Source of the DNA: Pontederia crassipes
Taxonomy: Eukaryota > Streptophyta > Magnoliopsida > Commelinales > Pontederiaceae
Direction: 5' to 3'
Assembly (NCBI GenBank): GCA_030549335.1
Contig: CM060194.1
Location: forward strand, 65,314,547 to 65,378,546
DNA length: 64,000 nucleotides
The position numbers and the translations under genes were made by a program. Below the pieces are notes generated by a model. That model was given only the letters and a program-made list of their open reading frames with translations, searched no databases and was not told the origin of the DNA. Each line of letters begins with the position of its first letter. Position 1 is the stretch's first letter. Shown here piece after piece: positions 16,926 through 28,652 of this stretch.

Positions 16926-17659
16926 GTCGATCCATTTTATGTTTCAATTAATATATTATCATGTTGTGGTTTGCGAAATGTGAAATTGATTTGACTGTGG
17001 GTGCTGTATCTGTTGATAATTGGATAAAGGCATTGTTAAGAGAGTGCATAAGCAATTGATCATCTGCCCCAAATGAGGAAAGATGCTACATAAACAATTA
17101 AACTTCCTTATCGGATTTGTCAGGCATGTCACACGAACTAATGTTTCAGGGGGAAATCTGTCCAATACAACTTCATCAGTTTTGTGATTTGATGATAATC
17201 AAGAAAGTATTAGCCTCGGTGAAACCTTGGTATTGTAAAATTCGTTATTGCGATGTTGCAGCCTAAACTACATTTAAAAATGTGTTCTATCTTGTTTGTT
17301 AAGTCCTTTTATGCTGTTACATTTTGACTACTATAATGTTTTCATTTTCCTTGCCAGATATGGAAATGCAAATGTATGGAAGACCTTCACAGATGTTTTT
17401 GATTATTTTCCACTGACAGCCCTGGTTTGTGTTCTCAATCACTTGTTATTAGATCCGTGCATCTTATGTGACTCTCAGTGTTCCTTTGTTGCATTACCTT
17501 GGGAATTGGCTTGGATTTTATCTAAAAATACACCAAAAAATGTTGTTCCATTACTGGGTTATAATATTTCAAAACATTTTCTGCCATGAGCTGGTCCTGA
17601 TGACATGGGAACTAAGCTAAAGTTACTACTAATGTATTGATATTTTGGTCTGTTACGGC

Positions 17660-17760
17660 ATCATCAACAACAACAACAAAGCCTTATCCCACTAGGTGGG
17701 GTCGGCTACATGGATCATACGACGCCATTCTATTCGTTGATCCATGTTCATGCGATTCCA
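17660..17760 (-). mobile_element. Au-like SINE fragment in the PP2A intron
   Basis: CAACAACAACAACAAAGCC followed by TTATCCCACTAGGTGGGGTC is the reverse complement of the SINE tail and core. It continues through the ATGGATCATACGACG block to about 17760. The 5' part is missing. Target duplications were not resolved. Confidence 0.75.
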
Positions 17761-18559
17761 AAGTGCTTGTAAATTGTGTTTTGGTTGACTTAGTTGATAT
17801 ACTTCCCATCCACATTTGTACATGATTATTTTGTAAATGTTTCGCGTATAAAATGGATGACAAACACATGTCTGCGATCATTGCATTTAGGAAAAAGTGT
17901 ATTTTGGCTTCTTACTTTTTTTTTAATCAAAGTGAGAAACATTTGTTGTTGAAGACTTGAAGTACTATCTATGAGTGCGTCTTGTAAATAGTGTATTGCT
18001 TAGTACTTAATGTATCAATATATACAAACTTGTCATCAGTTTGACATGGCCTTTTTCTCCTCATTTAGAGATGTCAGCCTCATGTTGTATTGGCTGGAAA
18101 ATGGAGCCATAAAATTTTGGTTTGAAAACAACACAAGCTGAAGCCTTCAGAAACTCTGTGATACCCTTGTCTAGTGTGCTAGCCTTTGTTGGCCTTTGTC
18201 TAGTGTGCTGGCCTATGATGGATATCTAGAGCATTTTTTTCTGTTTCTCCTTAATCTCTGAATGATAAGTCATGCTTGTCAGCAAATCATGCATGCTATC
18301 ATTGTAGCAGTCTGATCACTGGCTAGCAATCCTTGTGCCTGCAGCATTCTGGCTCATTGCGTGTTTGGTGAAGACCTTTTCTCATAGATTTTTCCATTCT
18401 ATGTTCTTTTGTAATAAGTTTCTTATGCCTGGAGCATGAATATTTTTTTCTCCTAAAAAAAGAAATATAGTCAGTAGTTATCCATGTGTATACGCATAAG
18501 AACTATGAAGAGTGTGCATGCATGGAGATAAACTAAAGAGCAAAAGAATCTAGAGGTGG

Positions 18560-19400
18560 GTTGTACAATATTGTCAACATTTTGTCATCCATTGGTGACT
18601 CCAACGGGGCATCTCTATCTCTACCCTTTTTCTCGACTTCTCTATCTGACCAGCGAGCCTCTGACTTCATTAATTTACTGGGGACCATTGGGTACAAACA
18701 GCTGGTGGCTTATTAGGAATGACTCATGGACTTGCTTCTTGGGTGTTTTCTCAGCCAAAAGGGCATCATCTGGAAGATAAATATTGCAGTAAAGATAAAA
18801 AATTTTGCATGGATGTTTCATCAGGGGCACATTCTCACCAATAACTTTCAAGGACGATGGTTGCCTAAATCTACTTCATGTGCTCTGTGTGGAAATGTTG
18901 AGGAAGACATAGACCTCTTGTTTTTTTAGTGTGTTTTTGCAAAGGTGGATCAACGGTCGTATGATCCATGTAGCCGACCCCACCTAGTGGGATAAGGCTT
19001 TGTTGTTGTTGTTGTTGTTTTTGCAAAGGTGGACTACCACAAGATGTCAATGGTTAGATATATCTTCTGCCACGACTTTCTGGCTATCATTCAAACTGAA
19101 GACATGGCGATTTCTGGCGATGTTTCAGACTGAAGACATATGGCGATCATGATGTCCGAGATGCAAAAAGTTGTTACTACTGGCTGTCATTTGGGAAATT
19201 TGGTTGCAGAAAAATGCTTGCATCTGTAGAGGTGAACATTGCTATATGGAAAATATCACAACTCATGCTTTGAGCATGGCAAAGTTGTGGTTGTGTGATT
19301 CATGCACATTTGGAGCTGATGCCTTTTTATATATCATATTTGCAGCTATACTTTGTAACATTTTTACTCTTCTAATAAAAATAGGATGCCTATAAGCTGG
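18560..19400 (+). mobile_element. LINE ORF2 3' fragment (zinc-binding RT tail), decayed
   Basis: The frame at 18726-18929 reads KINIAVKIKNFAWMFHQGHI, then SCALCGNVEEDIDLLFF, which fits the zf-RVT domain of plant non-LTR retrotransposons. Further on, 19171 onward gives LLLAVIWEIWLQKNACICRG, the IWxIWLxxN motif that follows it. Stops and frame changes show decay. A SINE fragment at 18950-19016 interrupts it. Confidence 0.7.
18950..19016 (+). mobile_element. 5'-truncated Au-like SINE with 17-bp target duplication
   Basis: GTTTTTGCAAAGGTGGA lies at 18933-18949 and again at 19017-19033. Between them is the 3' half of the SINE, from TCAACGGTCGTATGATCC through the TGGGATAAGG core to a TTG tail. It inserted into an already resident LINE fragment. 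Confidence 0.9.
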
Positions 19401-19764
19401 TAAGGATCCTCTTACATTTTAGAAAAAATAGTGTTGTCACACTGCAGTCATATCGCACAAAAAAAAATTGTCATGGGTGCAGACTGGGGGTGGTGTGAGG
19501 AGACGTTTCCAGTGGCATGGTAGGGATCCTAGCAGGATACTTAAATTAATGGACTGTTAAACAGTTCTTCATGCCAGTTTTATTGAATAGTGTTTCTTTC
19601 ATAGGCTATTTGCACTCTATTTTCATGGTTAGTTATACTGTTAAGTTAGTGATTAATATTACAATACTTCCGTCCTTTCATCATGTTCTATGCTCGCCCA
19701 CCTGTTTTGGCAGTTATTTTGTGAGACTTTCCTTCATATATTCAATTGGATAACTCAGTTTACT

Positions 19765-19778
19765 TTTTTTTTAGCAGA
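19765..19778 (-). mobile_element. 14-bp poly(T) insert with ~17-bp target duplication
   Basis: GGATAACTCAGTTTACT (19748-19764) is followed by TTTTTTTTAGCAGA and then by GGATAACTCGTTTACT (19779-19794). The duplications differ by one base. It has the form of a minus-strand retroposon tail of only a few bases. Confidence 0.65.
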
Positions 19779-20274
19779 GGATAACTCGTTTACTTGGATC
19801 CATATTTTGTGTTATTTAATTTGCGAAATCAATTTATCTTGATTTCAAGTAATAAGGAATTACATTCTATTTTTTTCCTTCAGGTGTCTACTAATTTATT
19901 CTTTGTTTTTCTTTTAATTTATACATGCCAGAGAATCCTCACAGTCTGGCCATTTTGTGTTGCAGGTTGAATCAGAAATATTTTGCCTACATGGTGGCTT
20001 ATTTCCATCAGTTGAAACCCTAGATAGCATTCGTAGCTTTGATCGCGTTCAAGAAGTTCCTCATGAGGGACCTATGTGTGATCTTTTATGGTCTGATCCT
20101 GATGATAGATGTGGCTGGGGTATCTCTCCACGTGGTGCTGGATATACCTTTGGCCAAGTATGATTCTCTACTACCTTCTACGTATATGGTTTGGTAAATC
20201 TAATCAAGACATATTTTGTTAAATTCAGGATATATCTGAGCAATTCAACCACACCAATAGTCTTCAGTATTTCT

Positions 20275-21597
20275 AGAAGTGTGTGTGCTGCAGCCGCGCA
20301 AGTGTGTGTGCTAATGCCGAAGAGGAAGTGATTGAGATTTATGATACATGACATTCTGGACTTTGGAATTTTGTATTTGTACTTTCCAAATGAGTAATTG
20401 GATGATGTTATACGATTGCGTCCAAGAGTGCATGATTTGTTTGGACATCTTTCCGATCGGAGATGATATATGATTTATGGCCATTTGGGCATTTGATTGC
20501 TTACGTTATCTGAGTCTGGACTTTTGGTTGAACATTCACTTCCTGACTACGTTTTTTAACGTCTTCACTGGGTGTACCAGAACATGTTTGGACTGCGCAC
20601 ATCAAAAGCTATGGATGGTGGCAACACTGCAAATTACATCCATTGCCTCAATGTCATGAAATTACATTTTTGAAACTTATAATCATCGTTACAATTTTTT
20701 TTGACAATGGTGACGTTTAAACATAATTAAAACTCATCTTTCGGAATTTGTGATCATATATTGTCTTTCCGTGGTGTTTAGGTGCCAAGGTCTAAATGTC
20801 GAGTAATTTCGTGTATGGTCTCTTAACTTGACCGATTCTCATTTTCATCTTTCAACGTAAATTTGTACTCAAAAGCACACAAACTTTGCACCAGTGTTAT
20901 GGCAGGTTCTTTGTTACTTGTGATTGTAGATTTTTTTAAAATTTCTTATCTGGTAATATAAAAATAATAATATGAGTTTATTCGAAACAGAGTTCTTTTT
21001 ATTCGAAGTCTTGAGTAGGCTTCAAATTGAAATAAGATTCGATTATGTTATTGGTCATTGTTGCTGATAGGTTTGAACTTTTAATAGGGAAAAATGATGA
21101 TCACAAATTCTCTATTTTCTTATATAGAGCTGTTTATTTTCTAGAGCCGCTGTGAATTAATTAATCTCGTTAGTTATTTTCAGTGGCCACTTGAAGTGAG
21201 ACGAGCGATCCAACAGAGTAGCACGGGTGATTGGGTGAAGAAGCACAAATGGTGCATGTTAAGATGACGTCAAAGGGTAACACACAGACACTTCGAACTC
21301 CATCTCCCAGCGGATGTTATAACATCTGATCAGGTAATAAGAGGACAAGGCAGGAACGACATGTCGTGTTCCGATCATGGAACAGGACAAGGCCACAAGT
21401 GGTTGGCATCTCTCCTCCATGGCTGCCAAGACTCTAAATCAAGCTGCTTCATAATGCCCACTGCTGCTGAATTTAAGTTCTTGGATCCATACACACAGGT
21501 GGTAGTAGATCTGTTTCGCCAGTTCCAAAGGCATGGTGCAAAGATACGGTTGGCTTTGCTAAGATATTATACTGCAGAGAGAGAGAGAGAGAGAGAG

Positions 21598-21674
<77 letters not shown>

Positions 21675-22988
21675 CACCTGAAAGGCAGTGGTATGCACTC
21701 CTGAGGCTAATGGCCATGGCACTTGCCCGTCCAAAAATGAACTAAATTTCTCTTGTTAGTAGGATACGCATAATCTACTAAATAAGAAGATAAGCAAAGA
21801 TGCTACAAATAATAGACAGGTGAATTTAGATTAAAAAACTACGAGCTATATAAGAGCACTACGTACGACCCATGACTTGAATGTTTTTTTCTACCTGAAG
21901 ACGAGACAAGGGCACATGATCACCAACTTTGTCTCTCTCTCGCTCGCTCTCTCTCGTTAGAGAACCCTAGATTTGTGAGGACCAAGGGACTTCCACGTGG
22001 ATTTGGCAACGATCTCCTCCTTTGTTCCTTGGCTTGTCCAGTTCACCCGACTTTGTCCCTTGTCCACTTCCCCATTGGCCACTGCAGACACCGACCACTA
22101 CTTCCAACATCCAACTCTGCATGCATGCTGCCTTTTGGCAGCATATACATAACATATTCTTCCTTATATTTATTTTACATTTTATTATACCTTCCTGCTG
22201 TGGATTTTTCCCTCCCAACTTGTGCGTTCTTTATGTACGCCTACGTCAACTCTTTTGTGCTTGATTGAGCGAACAGTTCTTCTCCATCGGTTTGTTTTGG
22301 TCCTTTCTGCCTCTGTAGTCTGTACCGATATGGATTCATGCATGTTCCTCCAATTCATCATGTCCAGATCTTGTTCTTTATGAATCATTGAATAAACGAG
22401 AAGCATCTCAGTTCCACTACGTTAAATTCTCGATCAATAATGGAATCAGAATAAAGCACATGTTCCAGTGGCTCAACATGCATTAGACGCACATTATCGA
22501 GTGTGGATAATTAACTCCATGTGATATCTCCAACATGCATGCATGCAATTAACATACGTCTCATAGTCATAGATGCTAACTAGTATCCGGTTTGGGGCAT
22601 ATTCACTTAATACGCAATACGACCATTCTTGGTTGACTTTAAGTTCTGGATAGTTCTCAAGAGATAGAGTTTTGGAATAAAGAAGTTGACTTTTAAATTC
22701 TAATGAGACTAAGAAGATAATGGTACCTTTTCTTTTCAAGAGATAGAGTATTGAATTGGCCGATTACAAAATTAAGATGATTAATTCTTTATTACTTTTT
22801 CTCATTGGGTCAATTATTCACCACATGCTACTGCGAAAGCAGACATCTCGCCTCTTTTCTAATCCACGTCCAAATCCTAAACAATCATAATAATATTATT
22901 TTATTTGATAATAAAAATATTAAAAAAAGTGACAATTATTTTTTTTATTTTGTCTCCTACCTCATGCCTTGCCCTCGTTGCCGCCCCC
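20275..22988. other. Intergenic DNA between the PP2A pseudogene and GA3ox
   Basis: No gene recognised. Around 20780-20930 lies text like TGGTCTCTTAACTTGACCG and CACACAAACTTTGCACCAG, a wording common in plant repeat families. A compound GA/GATA microsatellite sits at 21576-21671. Short open frames in 21361-22264 match nothing I know. The last few hundred bases should hold the GA3ox promoter. Confidence 0.6.
21576..21671. repeat. Compound (GA)n(GATA)n(GA)n microsatellite
   Basis: A run of GA dinucleotides is interrupted by about six GATA units near 21597-21617 and then continues as GA to 21671. Confidence 0.95.
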
Positions 22989-22996
22989 TTAAATAG
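22989..22996 (+). promoter_or_regulatory. Candidate TATA box of the GA3ox gene
   Basis: TTAAATAG lies about 65 bp before the ATG at 23060, in a C-rich to A-rich transition typical of a core promoter. The spacing allows a leader of roughly 30-40 bases. Confidence 0.4.
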
Positions 22997-23059
22997 AGAG
23001 AAAACCACTTCAAGATCCACAATAAATCCAAAGGCAATCGAACACCGACCCAATAAAGC

Positions 23060-24279
23060 ATGCCTTCGCTACGCGAGTCTGAGCCACCTTTGAGTCTCGA
23101 GCGCAGCCACCACCACCATCTCGAGTTAGATTCCGTCCGCGAGGTCCCCGACTCGCACTCATGGCCGGCCCTCCACGACCACCCCACGGCCACCGACGAG
23201 CCCGTGCCGGTCGTCGACATCTCCGCCCCGGACTCGCTCGAGCAGCTCTCCGCCGCGTGCGAGGCGTGGGGCGCGTTCCAGGTCGTCGGCCATGGCGTCA
23301 GCCCCGCTCTGCTGGAGCGTCTCGAGGCCGCCTCTCGCCGCCTGTTCGCGCTACCGATGGAACGGAAGCTGCGTGCGGCGCGCCCCGCCGACGGCGTCTC
23401 CGGATTCGGCACCGCCCGCATCTCCTGCTTCTTCTCCAAGCTCATGTGGTCCGAGGGCTTCACCATCGCCGGCTCGCCGCTGGACCACGCACGCAAGCTC
23501 TGGCCGGACGACGTCGCCGGCGCCGACGAAGATCCTTCCTGCTTCTGGTAATTATAATAGATAACTAAGTTTACTATTGCGTGCTCCATGCATGCACTCA
23601 GCTGGTCGACCATTTTAGATTGCCCTCGTCACGGAGGTTGTCTCATGCACTCACCATGGATGCCATGTCCCCATGCAGCGCTGTGGTGGAGGAGTACATG
23701 GAGGAGATGAAGCGGCTGGCGGGGAGACTGGTGCGCCTGATGCTGCTGTCGCTGGGCCTGACCGACGAGGATATCAAATGGGCCGAAGACCCAGCGGGGG
23801 ACGCGAGGGAGCTGAGCGCCGTGCTGCAGCTGAACTCGTACCCGTCGTGCCCCGAGCCGGACCGCGCCATGGGTCTGGCCGCGCACACCGACTCGAGCCT
23901 CGTAACCATACTGCACCAGAGCAACACCAGCGGCCTCCAGGTCCTCCGGGCCGACGACCAGCACGGCCCCGCGCGGTGGGTCACCGTGCCGCCGCTTCCG
24001 GAGGCGCTCGTCGTCAACGTCGGCGACCTGGTACAGATACTCACCAATGGCCGGTTCAAGAGCGTAGTCCACCGGGCGATCGTGAACCGGGACCGGCAAC
24101 GCCTCTCGGCGGCCTACATCTGCGGTCCGCCTGCCCACGTGAGGCTGTCGCCGGTGGGAAAGCTGGTGGCGCCCGGCTCCCGGGCGGCCTACCGGGAGGT
24201 GACATGGGCGGAGTACCTGCGCTTGAAGGCCAAACTCTTTGACAAAGCGCTGTGTGCGATCGCCGTGTCTCAATCTTAA
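23060..24279 (+). CDS. Gibberellin 3-beta-dioxygenase (GA 3-oxidase)
   Basis: Two exons, 23060-23547 and 23679-24279, joined in frame (GT donor in CTG|GTAATT, acceptor ATGCAG), give 362 aa, the usual size. The intron falls at the F-C-x-V-x-E-E-Y junction where GA3ox genes have theirs. The family is shown by ISCFFSKLMWSEGFTIAGSP, RKLWPDD and CPEPDRAMGLAAHTDSS. Iron ligands are His232, Asp234 and His294; Arg304 and Ser306 (RLS) bind 2-oxoglutarate. The enzyme is a soluble 2-oxoglutarate/Fe(II) dioxygenase that turns GA9 and GA20 into bioactive GA4 and GA1, the last activating step. All catalytic residues are present, so it looks functional. The N-terminus carries an unusual HHHH run. Codon use is extremely GC-rich compared with the surrounding DNA, as in many monocot genes. 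Confidence 0.92.
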
Positions 24280-27200
24280 GTTAGATCACATTTTTCTCTC
24301 ATCTGGTGTGCAATGATGAGGAGAGACCAAAAGAAGTATGAGTAATGCCTAGTAATAATATGGTAATGAGTTTGGCCGTGGATATTTGACTAACAAAATA
24401 TGTGGGTTTATTTTAAAAAAAAGAAAAGAAAATGACGTTTATCTATTAATAAATCCTCCGAGAAGTCCGAATACATAACAATTGACTTAAATACGTTATA
24501 TTATCATATATATGGAGAAATTGGGGTGGAGTACACAAACTCCTCGTCAAGGTCTCCAACTTTGATGAACATAAAATTTTTTTACTACCATCCGAAGTGA
24601 TATCAAAATAATTGAACTCGATGAACCAAAGACTTTTAACCCGCGATTAGTACATATAATTCATAACACCAGCACCCCTTGGCAATGGAAAAATGGCAAC
24701 CTAAAAAAAGAAAGAGTACGTCACATTTCGAATTATTATTCTCAACGGTGATTTATTTTTATCCTTCTTGTCATTCATAATTCGACATCCATGTCGATAT
24801 GCAATTATATGCACATATGTAGAAGCCCCACTAATTGCTGAAATTATTAATTTAATCAAAATTAATCATTACAATCATGCGTTAGCAGTCTTACACATTA
24901 TCGGGTCTGAACAGAACAAATGCTTTGGCATGGCCTATGATGGACGCTCGTCCATAAATATAAACAAAATGAATTTGTTTTTTGTCACCATAAACGTAAT
25001 TATATACCATAAATAATTTCTCATACTTAACCTAGTTATCAACGTTTTAAAAATCAGTTTGGAAAAATCGGTTCATCAGTAAAATTGAAAATGGCAAAAA
25101 ATGGATGGACTCCAAAAGAAATCGAAAAAACTGGGTAGAACTGGTAAATCAGGTCTAACCTTGTTTTTTTTTTTATTTTTTTTCAAAATATATGATATAT
25201 GGAAAGATTTTATCAGGGTATATTAAAGTTTAAAGTTACCAAAAATATTTAAAATAGAATTGGAAAATTTTGAAGATTGAGGGAGAAAAAGAAAGGAAGT
25301 AATTTAAAATAAGAAAATAAAAGGAAAAATGTTAGATGGAGAAAATGAATAAAAATGGAAATATATTATTAATAAAATAATAAAATAGAATAGAAAAAAA
25401 TATTGTTGGGATATTAGGTTGAAATAAATTTAGACTATTATATTAGTAATTAAATATTCAAATAAAATAAAACTATATTTAAACTAATATATGGTCACAA
25501 ATAATAATTATTAAATTGTTTTATTCATTTTTGTAGTAATTTATATACTATATTACTATTAAATAATAATAAATATTATTATGATAAAAAATCATCTTCG
25601 ACCAGATTGAATTGGCCAGACTTTGATCGGTTGGCACGCCGATTTGATTTTCGATCTGAGTTTTAAAGCATTGCTAATATATTTTTTCAAAAAATATCAA
25701 ATATTGTATGTAAATTTAGATCTTTGCAATTTTCTAAAAATAATTTTGATGTGGCGAATTCATATTGATAAATGAACCCATATATATACTACCTTATTTG
25801 TATATAAAAATAATAAATATACAATTGTGTATAATTTGGGTTATCCATTTTTAGGGACGAAAATAGTTGATCAATTTTTTAGGTCTAAGAAATTGGTTGG
25901 TAAAAAGAATTAAAACCATTTGGAAAAATAAAAAAAATCAGTGCATACACGTGGATTAACCATCGATTTATATTTAGAAGACAATCTTTGGTAAAAAAAT
26001 TTAAGATGAATTTATAATGATTTATAAAAGAAAATTATTATTTTCACTTCAAAATATATTCTTGTCACTTGAACAAGTGAGTGCAAGCAATGGACATTTT
26101 TAGATAAAATGGAATGTCAATATTATTTTTATAGTGATGCTCTTATGAAATATGCACATACCACGTGGGACGTGATGAAATGAAGGATAAGTTAATGTTA
26201 GTTTTTGTTACTTAAATGGGAAGTTAAGGACGAGGCATTAACCAACCAAACATGAAATCCACAGTGGGAGCCAGTAGCTAATCAAGAACTCTGAGTCCAA
26301 CTTGTCACCCATACAGCAAGACGCTGCTGCATGCGATCGATCGATCACCTCTCCGAGTGGCACCCGACCTTGTTTGGGGAGTGAGGGACACTTTTCCCGT
26401 TCCGACCCGTCGACCCCCCCCCCCCCACCCCCACCATCCCGAATCTTTGGTCCGGAGAAAATTTTATCCCCTGTCTCGATCTCCACAGGGGTTCGAGCCT
26501 CATGGGAATCTCGATTCTTCGATTTTTTTATTAAAAAATTAGAAAATAACTCGCGATTTCTCGAATCATGTTGTCCTCTTCTAATAAGAACTGTCACTGC
26601 CCTCCTCAAATGAGCGTTGCCGCCATTCCCCTCCTTCGTGGTGGAAGGAATCGGCCGTCAAATGGAAAGAAAAAAAGAAGAGATGTGATCGATCATCTAT
26701 CGTAGGTAGAAGAAAAAAAACGTAAATGGAGCAGTCGACATGGTCCCACGGAGGAAGATAGAGAATAGAGAAGGAAGTTAGAATTTTTATTATATATATG
26801 GTTGAGATTTGATTTGAAGATTATATATATGATAGAGTGAATGGTTGATATAATTAGGGTGCGTGGCTTCGGGACGGGAATAACTCCCCCCGTCCTGTTC
26901 CCCGAAAGAGAGTTTTGGGATAATTTTTTTCATCCCCGGCTCTACGGAAGAAAATTTTTCCGAATTCGAAACCCCGATCGAGAATTCCCCACAAGACCTT
27001 GCAGAAGACTGAGGATATTGTCATCCCTAATCACCCCACTCTGCAACGAGAGTGTTATAATAAATATGCGGCCCAATTACTACCCATTTTGGATTCTACA
27101 GCCCATCCACAAGAGTTTATTATTTCTCTTTCCGATATACAAGAGTTTATTATTAAGCAGTACGGTGCCACTTTCACAAATAACCCTTCTGATTACTCTT

Positions 27201-28640
27201 TGGAAAAGGTCAAATGATGATTTGGCCAATTTAATTTGTAGAAAGATAAGTTCTAACATTAAGTCAATACTCCTGACAATGGCGTAACTTTTTACTCCAT
27301 TAAATCTCCAACAAGAGCTTTTTTTTTCAAATTCCAAATTCCAACGATAAACGTTTTTTTGGTGCATACTTCAAACGATCTTACCAATTGAATTTTAGTG
27401 ATGTACAATAATTGCTTGACAGAGAGAAGCTATCTTCCTATATGATCAATCAAAGTTTAAACTTAAGTGTTGTTTTAGATTTGTGTTTAAAACAATCACC
27501 TGTGCTTACAATATGACATTTTCCTAGATGTTTTTCACATGACACATCTGACTGATTAAATCGTAGGGAATTCGGTCCAATGGTCCCACTACAAGCTCTG
27601 CTGATTTAGGACAAGGATTTAGTGGAAGTATAACTCTACCTTGTCTCCAAAACATCCAACTAAAACTTTTTTCCCTACAAAATCAAAATCACTACTCATC
27701 TTAAGTTTGATCTCGGCCATCGTCATGTAAAACTGGGAAAAGTTTTTTTTAAAATCTTTGGCAAAACATTGATAATCTAGAATTAGTAGGTGAGGATTTA
27801 TAAATCAGCCATTTTGGCTGAGATGATAAAGGACCAAGATAATAGTACAACTATTTAATGATGAGGTTGAACCCAGCTGGTAGTTAAAACAAGATATATT
27901 TTCTACGTGGTATCGTTCATATTCTCCTGTGTAAATTAATGGGACGCTTCGTACCATGTTGCGGTCTCTCCACATGTACACCCACTGTTCACAACCTATT
28001 TCTTCTATCCTGCGAACCAAGAGGAAATAAAAGAAAACTCAAGGCAGCTGTCCCCTCGACAAATGTGGAAGATGGCGAGAGAATAAAACACAATTTAAGA
28101 GCAAAGCTGACGACAAAAGCCGGCCGATGAGCATGGCCGGCGAACATGGAGGTTCTCTCCCAGAGAAGACTTGTTCATCGGACTGCAGAAGAAAGGGACC
28201 GGAGCAATGGTATTCATGGCTGCAGTCGTCCAAATATAAACGTGTAGAAAAAAAACATAAGGTGGCTTTTTGGTCACAATTGATCAAAGAAAACATAAGC
28301 CACCACAGTAATCAAACAGAAAAAAACACAAGTTGACAATTAGTTCAAATGCTTGAAAAGTATCTATAAGAACAATTCGACCTAATCTGTGGTGCATCCA
28401 ATCACTCCACTGGTCTGCGTATATTGTGCATATGAAAGATCAACTAGGCTTGCGGCCGCAACATCAGTGAGCTACTCGCATGCAAATACAAGTTAGCATC
28501 TAGAGACCAATCCTAGGGGGATGTTAAGAAGTTATGGCCGTAGCCAAACAAAAACTCAAAGATCTTTAACACTCAGGCCTATCATAACAGAAGCCACTGG
28601 AGGTTAGGCATCAGAACAGTATGCAGTTTTGCCTTGAGTA
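24280..28640. other. AT-rich intergenic DNA between GA3ox and LEUNIG
   Basis: No gene recognised. It holds a candidate hAT-type element (25040-25673, listed) and two patches of GGGACGGG/CCCCGT-rich text (26390-26500 and 26860-26990) that resemble each other loosely, with a C12 run near 26414-26425. Open frames at 26238-27367 and 28039-28336 match no known protein. The right end should contain the LEUNIG terminator. Confidence 0.6.
25040..25673. mobile_element. Candidate hAT-type non-autonomous element
   Basis: The left end CAACGTTTTAAAAATCA and the right end, read in reverse as CAATGCTTTAAAACTCA, form imperfect terminal inverted repeats. Both fit the hAT start consensus YARNG. The interior is AT-rich with paired GATCGGTT / AAATCGGTT text near both ends. 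The flanking octamers (CTAGTTAT and CTAATATA) match only at about half their positions, so the target duplication is doubtful or decayed. Confidence 0.4.
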
Positions 28641-28652
28641 AAAGAAATCAGG

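Noticed and set aside
23629-24273. 214-codon minus-strand frame opposite GA3ox exon 2, and similar antisense or shifted frames at 22957-23613, 23161-23568 and 23673-24242
   Set aside because: GC-rich exons keep several frames open. Only the plus-strand frame shows the dioxygenase motifs.
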